64,000 nucleotides of DNA. Origin: Culturomica massiliensis (GTDB lineage Bacteria; Bacteroidota; Bacteroidia; Bacteroidales; Marinifilaceae). Below, in pieces: positions 17,883 through 26,646 of this stretch (positions are counted from its first letter, which is position 1; each line of letters begins with the position of its first letter). Both the position numbers and the translations under genes were made by a program. The notes under the pieces are model-generated. The model saw nothing but the letters and a program-made list of their open reading frames with translations, was not told where the DNA came from and did not search any database. Location of the stretch: the NCBI RefSeq assembly GCF_900091655.1, contig NZ_LT594621.1:744001-808000 (forward strand), given 5' to 3'.

Positions 17883-18392
17883 TCTTTTCAAATAAATTTA
17901 AATTTTGAATATAATCTTCTACATTTGTTACACAATGTCAGGGAAGGTGGTACGATTATAGCTGGTTATGAATACGGTTACGGCGGAGTTAAGTTAAAGG
18001 TATGGGACAGTGACGGCAACGGTTATGCTTATGTAGGAAGCTTGGTTTACCGGGTTACGGGTAGTTCTTTTGTTTTTGAAAGCGGGCTTTTTAGTGAGGG
18101 GGTGGTGAGCGGCAGCGGTATCTGTTATCCTCTGAAAGATCATCTGGGTAGTATCCGTGCGATTATAGACGGCAACGGCCGTTTACTGGAAGAGAACGAT
18201 TATTATGCCTTCGGTCACCGGCATCCCCGCAGCGAACAGGCACAGTCTTCCGCAAACCGTTTTAAATACAACGGCAAGGAATTACAGACGGTCGGCGGCC
18301 TGGGTTATCTGGACTACGGCGCCCGCCTGTACGACCAGTCCTCGGGGCGGTGGTTTACGACGGCCCCTTGTCTGAAAAGTATTACGGTTTGA
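17883..18392 (+). pseudogene. RHS core C-terminus (U8), frameshifted before the junction
   Basis: RHS-associated core in the intact LNFEYNLL frame through VYRVTGSSF, KDHLGSIRAI and LGYLDYGARLYDQSSGRWFTT. One base is then missing in the GACCCC run near 18362 (ACGGCCCC), giving APCLKSITV and a stop. The frame can be traced back to ATG 17805, which overlaps the upstream immunity stop and crosses the terminator, as in U1. The toxin follows in another frame. Confidence 0.75.
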
Positions 18393-19004
18393 GTCCGTAT
18401 GTATATTGTGGGAATAATCCGTTAAGGTATGTTGATCCGGATGGAAGAGATGCGGTATATATTGCTTTTCCAGATTATAAAATATCTGCTTTTGGAAAAC
18501 AATGGTCTAATTTAGGACACGCAGGAATATGGTTAATTGACAATAAAACGGGGATAACTAAATATTACGAATATGGAAGATATGATAAAGCAGAAATAGG
18601 TGAAGTTAGGCAACGGACAATATCGAATATTGTAATGGGAAAAGAGGATAAACCGACTGCGGAGTCTTTGAATAAAGTTATGGGGAAATATCTGAAATAG
18701 CAGGACACGGAGGGCGAATTGAGGGTGCTTATATCAAAAGCGATAAATTTAAGGAAATGAATGATTATGCGCAGCGCAGTCCAAAAAAGCCGAAAATAAC
18801 GATCCCGATAGAAAAGAATACTCAATAATGAGTAATAACTGTGGGACATTTGCCACTGAGGTTGTTAAACAAGACTCAGAAGTAAAGAAGAAAGCACCAA
18901 CAATTGTTGATCCCAGGCCTAATAGCATTGTAAAAGAATACCAAGATAATTTCAAGCCTGTTACCTATAATCCAAAAACTAAAAAAACGATATTGGAGGA
19001 ATAG
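18350..19004 (+). pseudogene. Papain/NlpC-like RHS toxin domain, broken by frameshifts (U8)
   Basis: From the core end (SEKYYGLSPYVYCGNNPL, YVDPDG) the toxin reads DAVYIAFPDYKI, then NLGHAGIWLIDNKTG and YYEYGRYDKAE, with a stop at 18698-18700. Past that stop, other frames continue IAGHGGRIEGAYIKSDKF and then YSIMSNNCGTFATEVV to TAG 19002. GHAGxxLID plus NNCxTFA is the His and Cys pattern of permuted papain-fold (NlpC/P60-like) effectors; this is inference from motif order. Two or more indels make it inactive. The neighbouring U12 has a related but truncated tip. Confidence 0.65.
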
Positions 19005-19006
19005 AT

Positions 19007-19312
19007 ATGAGTGAACAAAATATTTCAATATGGGAAGTTCTATTGTTACAACTTTTTTTAGGTTCTATAATATATATAGTTGGTAGTATTGTATTGTTTT
19101 TCGTTTTGCGAAAGGTAGTAAGTTACAAATATAAAATAGTTTCATTATTGTTAGTTCAATTGGGGATTTCGGTTTTATTATCACTTATTATTTGGAAATC
19201 TTGGATTATTAATATTGATATAATGATATTGGAATTTATTAATTTACCTGCTTTGTTTTCTGAACTTATTACAATTCCAATAATTTATTTTATTTTGAAA
19301 AAAACAAAATAA
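19007..19312 (+). CDS. Small membrane protein, immunity candidate (U8)
   Basis: 101 residues with three hydrophobic segments (about 8-33, 41-61 and 72-96), starting two bases after the end of the decayed papain-like toxin. Very AT-rich. I do not know the family. Position suggests immunity, kept intact beside a dead toxin. A GCCCCG hairpin terminator follows at 19329. Confidence 0.55.
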   Translation: MSEQNISIWEVLLLQLFLGSIIYIVGSIVLFFVLRKVVSYKYKIVSLLLVQLGISVLLSLIIWKSWIINIDIMILEFINLPALFSELITIPIIYFILKKTK

Positions 19313-19679
19313 ATTATATGAAAGAGAAGCCCCGTAAATGCGGGGTTTTCTTTTTAGGGGATGGTGAAAAAGCCATCTAAAGAAGATAAAAGATAAATTG
19401 TTTTCCTTTTGTTCTGGTTGTCGAAGTTCTTTATTATCTTCATAAAGAGAGATTGAATGATAAGGAATAAGAATGTTTTACTATTTTCCCGTCAGAAATT
19501 CTGTCGGGATTTTTTTGTTTTTATATGATGTAAATTTTTTTGTCATTCGAATCGTGTAGCTTTTGTGTTGTTCCGGTTGAATAACAGATATGTCATGTGA
19601 TAAAATTGAAATAAGTTATTGTTCGAATTGTCTGACAATGCTTGATTCATTTTTTATTATTTATTAAATCTTTTCAATT
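19313..19679. other. Gene-free spacer with two terminators, between U8 and U9
   Basis: 367 bases without a credible gene. It holds a GCCCCGTAAATGCGGGG hairpin with T-run (19329-19350) and a degenerate cassette terminator CCCGTCAG/CTGTCGGG with T8 (19488-19515). The stretch from GAAGTTCTTTATT to the hairpin is repeated at 23056-23142. The last 100 bases are AT-rich and precede a signal-peptide-like start at 19680. Confidence 0.7.
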
Positions 19680-19871
19680 ATGAAAATTTTGGGACTTTTT
19701 ACGTGTGCTGTGCTATTGTTTAGTTGGGATGTATCTGGCGGCAGCTATGACATTTACGGTAACCTGTCAAAAGGCAGTCGAAAAAATTTGAATTTTGAAT
19801 GCAATCTTCTAAATTTGTTACACAAGGTCAGGGAAGGTGGTACGATTATAGCTGTTTATGAATACGGTTAG
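19680..19871 (+). pseudogene. Signal-peptide-like start fused to an RHS core piece (U9)
   Basis: 63 codons. The first 16 (MKILGLFTCAVLLFSW) look like an export signal and do not match any RHS core copy in the window. They are joined at about 19728 to DVSGGSYDIYGNLSKGSRKN, then LNFECNLLNLLHKVREGG, ending at TAG 19869-19871 where CGGTTACGG has become CGGTTAGGG. The fusion could preserve the original N-terminus of an RHS gene after a large internal deletion, or be a chance join to another exported gene. Confidence 0.6.
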
Positions 19872-19899
19872 GGCGGAGTTAAGTTAAAGGTATGGGGTA

Positions 19900-20340
19900 G
19901 TGACAGCAACGGTTATGCTTATGTGGGGAAGTCTGGTTTACCGGTTTACGGGTGGTAGTTCTTTTGTTTTTGAAAGTGGGCTTTTCGGTGAGGGAGTGGT
20001 GAGCGGCAGCAGTATCTGTTATCATCTGAAAGATCATCTGGGCAGTATCCGTGCAATTATCGACGGCAGCGGCCGTTTACTGGAAGAGAACGATTATTAT
20101 GCGTTCGGTCAGCGGCATCCCCGCAGCGAACACGCACAGTCTTCCGCAAACCGCTTTAAATACAACGGCAAGGAATTACAGACGGTCGGCGCCTGGGGTA
20201 TCTGGACTACGGTGCCTGTATATACGACCAGTCCTTGGGGCGGTGGTTTACGACGCCCCCCTTGTCTGAAAAGTATTACGATTTGAGTCCGTATGTGTAT
20301 TGTGGGAATAATTCTATCAATGCTGTTGATTTACATGGGA
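19900..20340 (+). pseudogene. RHS-associated core, multiply frameshifted (U9)
   Basis: Conserved core is recognisable (SSFVFESGLFGEGVV, KDHLGSIRAIIDG, YNGKELQTVG), but a base is lost in GGCGGCCTGG near 20190 and others nearby, so the frame becomes AWGIWTTVPVYTT and stops at 20286. The end of the core, SPYVYCGNNS then INAVDLHG, is in yet another frame. No functional RHS product is possible. Confidence 0.75.
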
Positions 20341-20343
20341 TAG

Positions 20344-20841
20344 TATAACTACAATTATTCAGGAACTGATGCTTTTGTAAACTCATTAACAACTGCATTA
20401 AATGATTTACGGATGGGTGGAAATGTTGGTAATGCTTTAGTGTCTGATTTAGTTAGTTCGACAAAAAATGTACAGATAGTACAAGGGAAAAATACAGTTG
20501 ACCTAAATGAAGTTTATGTAAAATGGAATCCTAATTCAACAACAGGAGGAATGAACCAAATTGGTACAGAAAACAGACCAGCGTACATAGGGTTAGGACA
20601 TGAAATGGCTCATATTCAGGATTGTTGGAGAGGAACTATTGATAATACAACTTGGGTAACTGTTGGAGGAACTACAATACCAAATGCAGAAAAATATGCT
20701 ACTCATATAGAAAATCAGTTAAGGGCAGAAAATGATATACCTTTGCGTACTCATTATGGAATAGATGTGAGTTCAGGAAGACGAGTTGGATTAGAGAGTA
20801 CTCGAATAATTCATGGAAATTTAAGTTTATTTTATAATTAA
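20344..20841 (+). pseudogene. M91-like zincin toxin domain (U9)
   Basis: The open frame can be read from about 20344 (YNYNYSGTDAFVNSL); the first in-frame start (ATG) is 20413, giving 142 residues. The domain carries GHEMAHIQD (HExxH, at 63-67 of the 20413 product) and later IPNAEKYATHIENQLRAEN. The combination HExxH plus P-x-x-E..THxEN..R..x resembles peptidase M91 (NleD-type) effectors, from memory of the family. The toxin domain itself is intact, but it is out of frame with the decayed core, so it is probably silent. Its exported partner starts 69 bases downstream. Confidence 0.6.
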
Positions 20842-20910
20842 TCAAATGGAAGAAGTCTAGGGGGTATCCCTTTGTTATATATACCATTTTTTTATAGAAA
20901 TAAATAAATT

Positions 20911-21465
20911 ATGAAAAAATATATATTCGGTTCAGTATTTGCCTGTATCTTTTTGTGTTGTGGTACGTCTAGAAACACTTATCATTCTAAGATATACCAC
21001 AAGATTTATAATTGTCAAGGTATTGACATTAAATTATTAAATCAGAATAGGAAACACTCTCGTTATGTGAAAATACAGATGGACAATATAAATAAGTTAA
21101 TACAGTGGGATTATTTGGCCAAATTAAATTATTCAAAAGAAAATGATACTATTTATATTTTGGAAATGGATGGTATCCAAGGCGATTTCTTTTTTACCGT
21201 TTGGAATAAAAATGACACATTGTCTTATACGAATGAACCTGGAAAACTTATGCAAACAGAGCAACGTTTATTCACAAAATATATGATGAAGTTAGTGTCG
21301 GATTGGAATATTCCGGAAATTAGAAGAGAAGAAAAAATTAATAAAGTGAATTTACCCGAAGAAATTATTTATGCGACTAAAATCACCTTCAATAAAGGTA
21401 AATATTTTATTGATTGTTTCACCTTTAATGATTTTTTTAATTTAAAGAGAGATGGAGTAGATTAA
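20911..21465 (+). CDS. Putative immunity lipoprotein (U9)
   Basis: 184 residues with a lipoprotein signal ending FLCC (lipobox Cys about 17-18), then a soluble domain with no recognisable motif. It is the gene after the M91-like zincin, so it is a candidate immunity protein, probably anchored in the periplasm or outer membrane. No copy elsewhere in the window. AT-rich. Confidence 0.6.
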   Translation: MKKYIFGSVFACIFLCCGTSRNTYHSKIYHKIYNCQGIDIKLLNQNRKHSRYVKIQMDNINKLIQWDYLAKLNYSKENDTIYILEMDGIQGDFFFTVWNKNDTLSYTNEPGKLMQTEQRLFTKYMMKLVSDWNIPEIRREEKINKVNLPEEIIYATKITFNKGKYFIDCFTFNDFFNLKRDGVD

Positions 21466-21479
21466 GAAAGCATATTGTC

Positions 21480-21721
21480 GTCAAGAGGCCGACCGAAAAG
21501 TAAAATAATCCTAATGAACGGGTTGTAACAAGCGGCCATGAAGTGATTGGATGCAGTCGTTCATTAGCTTTAGGACGAGGACATGCAAACTAACACGTTG
21601 ATGCAGTTCAAACAGAAAACTTGATTTTACGAGTTATGGGGATTAATTATATTAATATATGGTAGTACTCATGGGCCAAGAATTGTTATTTCGAATCCAT
21701 CTGCTCTACCAGAATTTAAAT
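21480..21721 (+). pseudogene. Decayed toxin remnant, candidate metalloprotease (U10)
   Basis: No start and several in-frame stops. The best reading is NPNERVVTSGHEVIGCSRS, then LALGRGHAN, a stop, HVDAVQTENLILRVMG, and in another frame THGPRIVISNPSALPEFK. HE..G, a QH-VDAVQTEN-like string and RVMG are in the order seen in RHS-tip metalloproteases, so I read it as a dead zincin-type tip whose core has been removed. Confidence 0.5.
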
Positions 21722-21731
21722 AGAAATTTAT

Positions 21732-22277
21732 ATGAAATTTTTTTGTATATGATATTAGTATTTTTTGTAATCCCAATTTGGCTATATAGTTAAAATAATA
21801 CTCAATCTGTTCGTATTTACGATGAATATGAGGCGGGTAGACGAATTATTAGGGAAATTATTGTAGAGAATAATTTAGAAGATACACTAAAAAGCTGTGC
21901 TTATGCAGGTTATTTTATTGGTCCATCTCTTTTTCTCATTATCAAGGAAGCAGATTCATTTTTTGAAGTATATCAAGGAGAAAGAGATAAAGGAATTTTA
22001 AATGTCTATAAATTTGATTTAGCAGATAAACGTTTGAGTTCTTTGTTTTCAGGGACGAAGCATGACGAGATTATATATGACGTCCAATCCTCAGAATATA
22101 CTGCTATTTATTATTATTTCATTTTGTATGATAAGAATCACGATAAAAAATTGGAGTTTAATATATCGACAATGTCTGCATATAAAATGCTCAAAAATCA
22201 AAAAAAATCGTAAAATATTATCATTTACAAAAGAGCAGCAACGACTTATTTGGAAATTATTTGGACTTTTTTGATAA
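21732..22277 (+). pseudogene. Decayed immunity gene (U10)
   Basis: From ATG 21732 a hydrophobic start is broken by stops. An open stretch from 21797 to 22213 encodes 138 residues (NTQSVRIYDEYEAGRR, then FIGPSLFLIIKEADSFF). A further frameshift in an A-rich tract leads to FTKEQQRLIWKLFGLF. It sits directly behind the U10 toxin remnant, so it was probably its membrane-anchored immunity gene. It is one of the two immunity-type genes in the array that are clearly dead. Confidence 0.5.
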
Positions 22278-22329
22278 ACAGTACAACAAGTAGGTAACTA
22301 AATATTTCCGCAATCGGCAAGCATTCCTT

Positions 22330-22526
22330 CAGCAACAGACAGAGGAACTTTCAGTCAATATAATACAAATATTATGGTCGGACCTTTGGGAACTGTAAAG
22401 ACTGCTACTATAAACTCTAATGGGACTTTAAATTTTCCCAATAGATCCAATGGGGCGTTATTTATAATAGGAATACAACGCTACAAGTAGAATTTACAAG
22501 AAAAGCTATTCAAAACATAATAAAAA
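22330..22526 (+). pseudogene. Toxin C-terminal remnant (U11)
   Basis: Readable as VGPLGTVKTATINSNGTL and NFPNRSNGALFI, then a shift to NTTLQVEFTRKAIQNII, running into the start of the next gene. No start codon or RHS core is left. I do not recognise the family. Its position before an exported small protein marks it as the tail of a lost RHS toxin. Confidence 0.4.
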
Positions 22527-23018
22527 ATGAAAATTATGAAAAAGTGTGTGTATTGGATTTTATTCCTATTTATATGTCAAATTTCTATGGCTCAAGAAAA
22601 TAGAAAAAATTTTGATTTTATAGTCTGTGTTGATGGAGAAATTGTAACTTCATTAACTAAACCTGTAATTATAGTTAAGCAAGGTATGAATGTTTTGAAA
22701 AGAATAGATATAAACTACTACGCAGGTAATTTATCATTGAGTTCCGAAGATTATAATCTGATTCTTTCAGAGCAAGAAATTACCTTGTTTCTTCAATTTG
22801 ATTATTATCAATATTCATCTAAAGGGAAACAGGAAATTTATAATTATGAAATCGAAATAGGAAAGAATTGGTTTGAACAGACATTTGTTATTCTTAAAAT
22901 TTACAATTTAGACAAAAAGAAGTATAAGAAAAGATTAGCCCCATTATCAAAAGACAAAAAATATACTTTTGATTTAGAAACTTCTGAAGGACAAATGATA
23001 AGAGTTAGAAAAAGATAA
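22527..23018 (+). CDS. Putative periplasmic immunity protein (U11)
   Basis: 163 residues with a cleavable signal peptide (CVYWILFLFICQISMAQ) and a small beta-rich-looking domain rich in Lys and Tyr. No recognisable family. It is intact next to a toxin reduced to a tail, so it fits the pattern of retained orphan immunity. A cassette terminator follows at 23122 within a spacer that repeats the one before U9. Confidence 0.55.
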   Translation: MKIMKKCVYWILFLFICQISMAQENRKNFDFIVCVDGEIVTSLTKPVIIVKQGMNVLKRIDINYYAGNLSLSSEDYNLILSEQEITLFLQFDYYQYSSKGKQEIYNYEIEIGKNWFEQTFVILKIYNLDKKKYKKRLAPLSKDKKYTFDLETSEGQMIRVRKR

Positions 23019-23121
23019 ATTATTTCCCTTTCATTTTATAATATTGTTTGGCTATTGAAGTTCTTTATTCTCTTCGTAAAGAAAGATTGAATGATAAGGA
23101 ATAAGACTGTTTTACTATTTT

Positions 23122-23149
23122 CCCGGCAGAATTTCTGCCGGGATTTTTT
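23122..23149 (+). terminator. Recurrent cassette terminator before U12
   Basis: Perfect CCCGGCAGAA/TTCTGCCGGG hairpin plus T6. The following TATATTTG (23154-23161) matches the Bacteroidota -7 element TAnnTTTG; other copies have one extra T there. Confidence 0.8.
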
Positions 23150-23169
23150 AATCTATATATTTGGGGGCT

Positions 23170-23388
23170 TTTCAAATAAATTTGAATTTTGAATATAATC
23201 TTCTACATTTGTTACACAATGTCAGGGAAGGTGGTACGATTATAGCTGGTTATGAATACGGTTACGGCGGAGTTAAGTTAAAGGTATGGGGTAGTGACGG
23301 CAACGGTTATGCTTATGTGGGGAAGTCTGGTTTACCGGTGGTAGTTCTTTTGTTTTTGAAAGCGGTCTTTTCGGTGAGGGAGTGGTGA
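23170..23388 (+). pseudogene. RHS core fragment (U12), frameshifted
   Basis: Core in the LNFEYNLL frame (LLHNVREGGTIIAGYEYG, YAYVGKSGLP), then the GKSGL indel and a stop at 23388. Same breakpoint near the terminator as U1 and U8. Confidence 0.7.
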
Positions 23389-23954
23389 GCGGCAGCAGTA
23401 TCTGTTATCATCTGAAAGATCATCTGGGCAGTATCCGCGCAATTGTCGACGGCAGCGGCCGTTTACTGGAAGAAAACGATTATTATGCTTTCGGTCATCG
23501 GCATCCCCGCAGCGAACACGCCCAGTCTTCCGCAAACCGCTTTAAATACAACGGCAAGGAATTACAGACGGTCGGTGGCCTGGGCTATCTGGACTACGGC
23601 GCCCGCCTGTACGACCAGTCCTTAGGCCGGTGGTTTACGACGGACCCCTTGTCTGAAAAGTATTACGGTTTGAGTCCGTATGTGTATTGTGGGAATAATC
23701 CGTTAAATATGATTGATCCGGATGGGCGGGATGCGATTTATATTGCTTTTCCAAAATACAGAGCAAACGGAATTCCATTTACTGGATACGCAGGAGTTTT
23801 ATTGATTGACAATAAAACAGGTCTGACAAAATACTATGAATATGGAAGATACGATAAAGAGGGTAAAGGCTTAATAAGAACTGTTACAATTTCAAATGTC
23901 GTTATAGGAAAAGACGGAAAACCTACCATTCAAAGTTTAAACAAAGTAATATAA
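23382..23954 (+). pseudogene. RHS core C-terminus plus truncated papain/NlpC-like tip (U12)
   Basis: 190 codons from GTG. Residues 1-115 are intact core to MIDPDG. The tip then reads DAIYIAFPKYRANG, GYAGVLLIDNKTG, YYEYGRYDKEG and IQSLNKVI, and ends. It is homologous to the U8 tip but stops before the NNCxTFA segment, so the presumed catalytic Cys is missing. The histidine of GHAG is replaced by Tyr (GYAG). It is therefore inactive as a papain-like enzyme. The following gene is intact. Confidence 0.7.
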
Positions 23955-23966
23955 TCGGAACAGGCA

Positions 23967-24416
23967 ATGAAAAAGATGCAAAAATTAAGATTAAAGATAA
24001 TAAAGATTAAATTGTTATATTTTTTTGCAGGAATTATAATAGCTATTATTTGTGCGATTTTATTCTTTAATTGGAAGTTCAAGCAATCATGTGAAGAATG
24101 GAAAAAACCTGTAAATGTTCCTATTTCTGCTGTTTGGAAAGGCGGTTGTGATGGTGGTAATTGGGTGGAATTGGTAGATATTAAGACAGATACAATTCGA
24201 TTTAGAATTTACCGTGATTGGAATGGCGATTTAATATTGGATGCAGATTTTGTATATCAAAATTGCAATGATTTACGATTGACAGAAGCAAATTGGAATG
24301 AATACGTTTCGTATTTTGATAATGCTTTGGAAATATATAGTAAATTTCAATCGGATAGTAGTTATTGTCGATTAATTCCTGTTTATCCTGCATATTACGA
24401 GGAAAAAGTTGAATAA
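23967..24416 (+). CDS. Putative membrane-anchored immunity protein (U12)
   Basis: 149 residues with a positively charged start (MKKMQKLRLKIIKIK), one membrane segment (about 16-36) and a soluble domain with four cysteines (SCEEW, GGCDGG, QNCND, SYCRL). The cysteines suit an oxidising periplasm. It starts 12 bases after the truncated papain-like tip and is followed by a hairpin terminator (24460). Unknown family; immunity by position. Confidence 0.55.
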   Translation: MKKMQKLRLKIIKIKLLYFFAGIIIAIICAILFFNWKFKQSCEEWKKPVNVPISAVWKGGCDGGNWVELVDIKTDTIRFRIYRDWNGDLILDADFVYQNCNDLRLTEANWNEYVSYFDNALEIYSKFQSDSSYCRLIPVYPAYYEEKVE

Positions 24417-24459
24417 TAATTAAACAAGAGGCAGTTTTAATTGGCTTGTTTTAAATATT

Positions 24460-24497
24460 AAGAACGAGATTCATTTTTGAATCCCGTTCTTTCTTTC
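24460..24497 (+). terminator. Terminator after U12
   Basis: AGAACGAGATTC/GAATCCCGTTCT hairpin with one mismatch followed by TTCTTTCTT, about 45 bases after the gene. Confidence 0.65.
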
Positions 24498-24670
24498 TCC
24501 TTAGGAAAAAGATAGGATTTATTGACTGAATTTCAGTAGTAAAGTCTTTTACTTAAAAAATATTATCTTTTATATTATATTGTTATGTGATTACACAAAA
24601 AATTTACTATTATAAATTGTAAGATAAGAATTATTATATTCAAGTAAACGATAGCTTGAAATATAGGTTT

Positions 24671-24698
24671 CCCGGCAGAAATTCTGTCGGGATTTTTT
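24671..24698 (+). terminator. Cassette-type hairpin before U13
   Basis: CCCGGCAGAAATTCTGTCGGG with T7. The trailing TTTTATGATGTAAAT is shared with the copies at 19488 and 27906, marking the boundary where RHS U13 begins. Confidence 0.7.
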
Positions 24699-24723
24699 TG
24701 TTTTTTATGATGTAAATAAAACA

Positions 24724-26530
24724 GGTAAATACGTACGACAACCGCGACCGCTTGCTCAGTCAGACGGTTTATCTGGGTGGGGTGGAAAAAGCAAAAACCA
24801 CCTATGTGTATAACGAGTTGGGGCAACTACAGAATGTAACTTACGGTAATAATCTGTATACGGATACCAGGGCTTATAATATCAGGGGCTTGCAGACCCG
24901 TCAGTCGGGCACGCAGTTTACGATGAATCTGCGTTATGAGAATCCGACGAAAGGAACGGCCTGTTACAACGGGAATATTTCGGAATGGGACTGTGTTTTT
25001 CCTTTGAAAAATACGTCGTTGTATACTTTTACTTACGATAACCTGAACCGGTTTGCGGGCAACGAATATTATGAAAACAATATAAAGCGGATAGCCTATT
25101 TCGAACAGGGCATTACCTATGATAAAAACGGCAACTTACTGACATTAAACCGCCAGAATACCGGACTGTCGTCAAAGGCATATACGTACCAATATACCGG
25201 AAATCGTTTGACAGGCCTGAATGTATCCGGAGTAAACGGAACTTATACTTATGACAACTACGGAAATATGTTGTCCGACAGCCGGAAAGCTTTGAATTTA
25301 GAATATAATTTTTTAAATTTGTTATCAGGCGTAATCCAATCGGGCAGCCGTGTAGCGACTTATGCGTATGCTTCGGACGGTACGAAGCTTTCGGTTGTCG
25401 GAGCGGATGGCCGGGGTTACGAATATTACGGAAGTCTGATTTATCAGATTAACGGCAGTTCTTTGACTTTCGAGAGTGCAGGCTTTAATGAGGGCCGTAT
25501 TTATTCGGGCGGAGCCTATTATCATGTCAAAGATCATCTGGGCAGTATCCGCCTGGTCATGGATCAGACGGGATCGGTCAAGGAACAGAACGATTACTAT
25601 CCTTTCGGAATGCGTCAGGAGCGGAGCAATTACGCTTTGTTTGCCGGTAACCGTTTTAAATACAACGGCAAGGAGGAGCAGACAACGGGCGGATTGGGTT
25701 ATCTGGACTACGGTGCCCGTATGTACGATGCGGAATCGGGGCGTTGGTTCGGCGTGGACCCGTTGCTGGAGAAGTATTACGGTTTGAGTCCTTATGTATA
25801 TTGCGGGAATAATCCGCTTATCTATATTGACCCGGACGGTCAGCTTAGTACCCATTATGTAGATAAATATTATAATGTAATATTTCAATCTTCAGATAAG
25901 AGTGACGATGTTATAAAAGTTCCTGATGATCGGATTGCTGATTTTTTGGCGCTTTTACAAGCCTCGAGCTGGGATGTCAAACGTATTAATTCTTCCGGTT
26001 TTAATGATTATTTAAAAGGAGAATATGGGTTGGCTGATTACCAATTTTCAGAAGCTCAACTCAATGCTTTGGATCAATTTTCAACGACTTGGTCGCGTAA
26101 TAATGCAGCCCGTTATATGTTGAATCCGATAATGGTTAATGCTTTGCGGATGGGATGGAGCGAAGCTTTAAGCCAATGGACTAATCCGGAGTTGGTTGCT
26201 ACAGGCTTAAGTGCCGGAATTTTGGGATTGCAGGGATTGGCGAGGCATGCTGCTAAGGGGGAAATACAGTATTCTGATGATTTGCTAAAGACAGCACGGA
26301 GCCTATATCCAAGCAAAGCAGGTAAAATAGAGATGCACCATATCACTCCGAAATATTTAGGCGGTGGGAAGGATGGTCCACTTGTTCCGTTAGACGCATC
26401 ATATCACCAAGTAATCACAAATGAGTTTAGAGCATTGTGGCCTTATGGTAAAGGTGTTCCGAGTGCCACGGAATTACAAGATATAATAAAGCAGGTTTAT
26501 TCTAAGTATCCATTGCCGCCAAGCTATTAA
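24724..26530 (+). CDS. Divergent RHS tip with HNH-like nuclease domain (U13)
   Basis: RHS homology starts at VNTYDNRDR near 24724; the first usable start is TTG 24752, giving 592 residues. It is a separate RHS lineage: motifs match (KDHLGSIRLVMDQ, YNGKEEQTTGG, SPYVYCGNNPL, YIDPDG) but the sequence differs throughout and the frame is unbroken. The tip (about 365-592) has a linker with NPELVATGLSAG and ends with MHHITPKYLGGG (His 529-530) and PLDASYHQVITNEFR, an HNH/GHH-type nuclease-like arrangement. The product lacks an N-terminus, so it too is a tip cassette. The partner gene at 26647 has no export signal, as expected for a nuclease acting in the cytoplasm. Confidence 0.75.
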
Positions 26531-26544
26531 AATTAAAAATGGTA

Positions 26545-26629
26545 ATGAAAGACATTAGAATTTACTGTAAACTACGATTATACTTATTTTCTTTTTAAAG
26601 CAGATGAAGGTCAGAATATAGGAACATCT
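26545..26629 (+). repeat. Partial duplication of the next gene's 5' end
   Basis: 85 bases that repeat the start of the gene at 26647 (ATGAAAGACATTAGAATTTA to GGAATATAGGAACATCT-like end) with substitutions and a shift that stops translation after 17 codons. It is a tandem duplication of about 102 bp placed between the nuclease tip and its immunity gene. Confidence 0.75.
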
Positions 26630-26646
26630 AAAATTTAAGAATAGTA

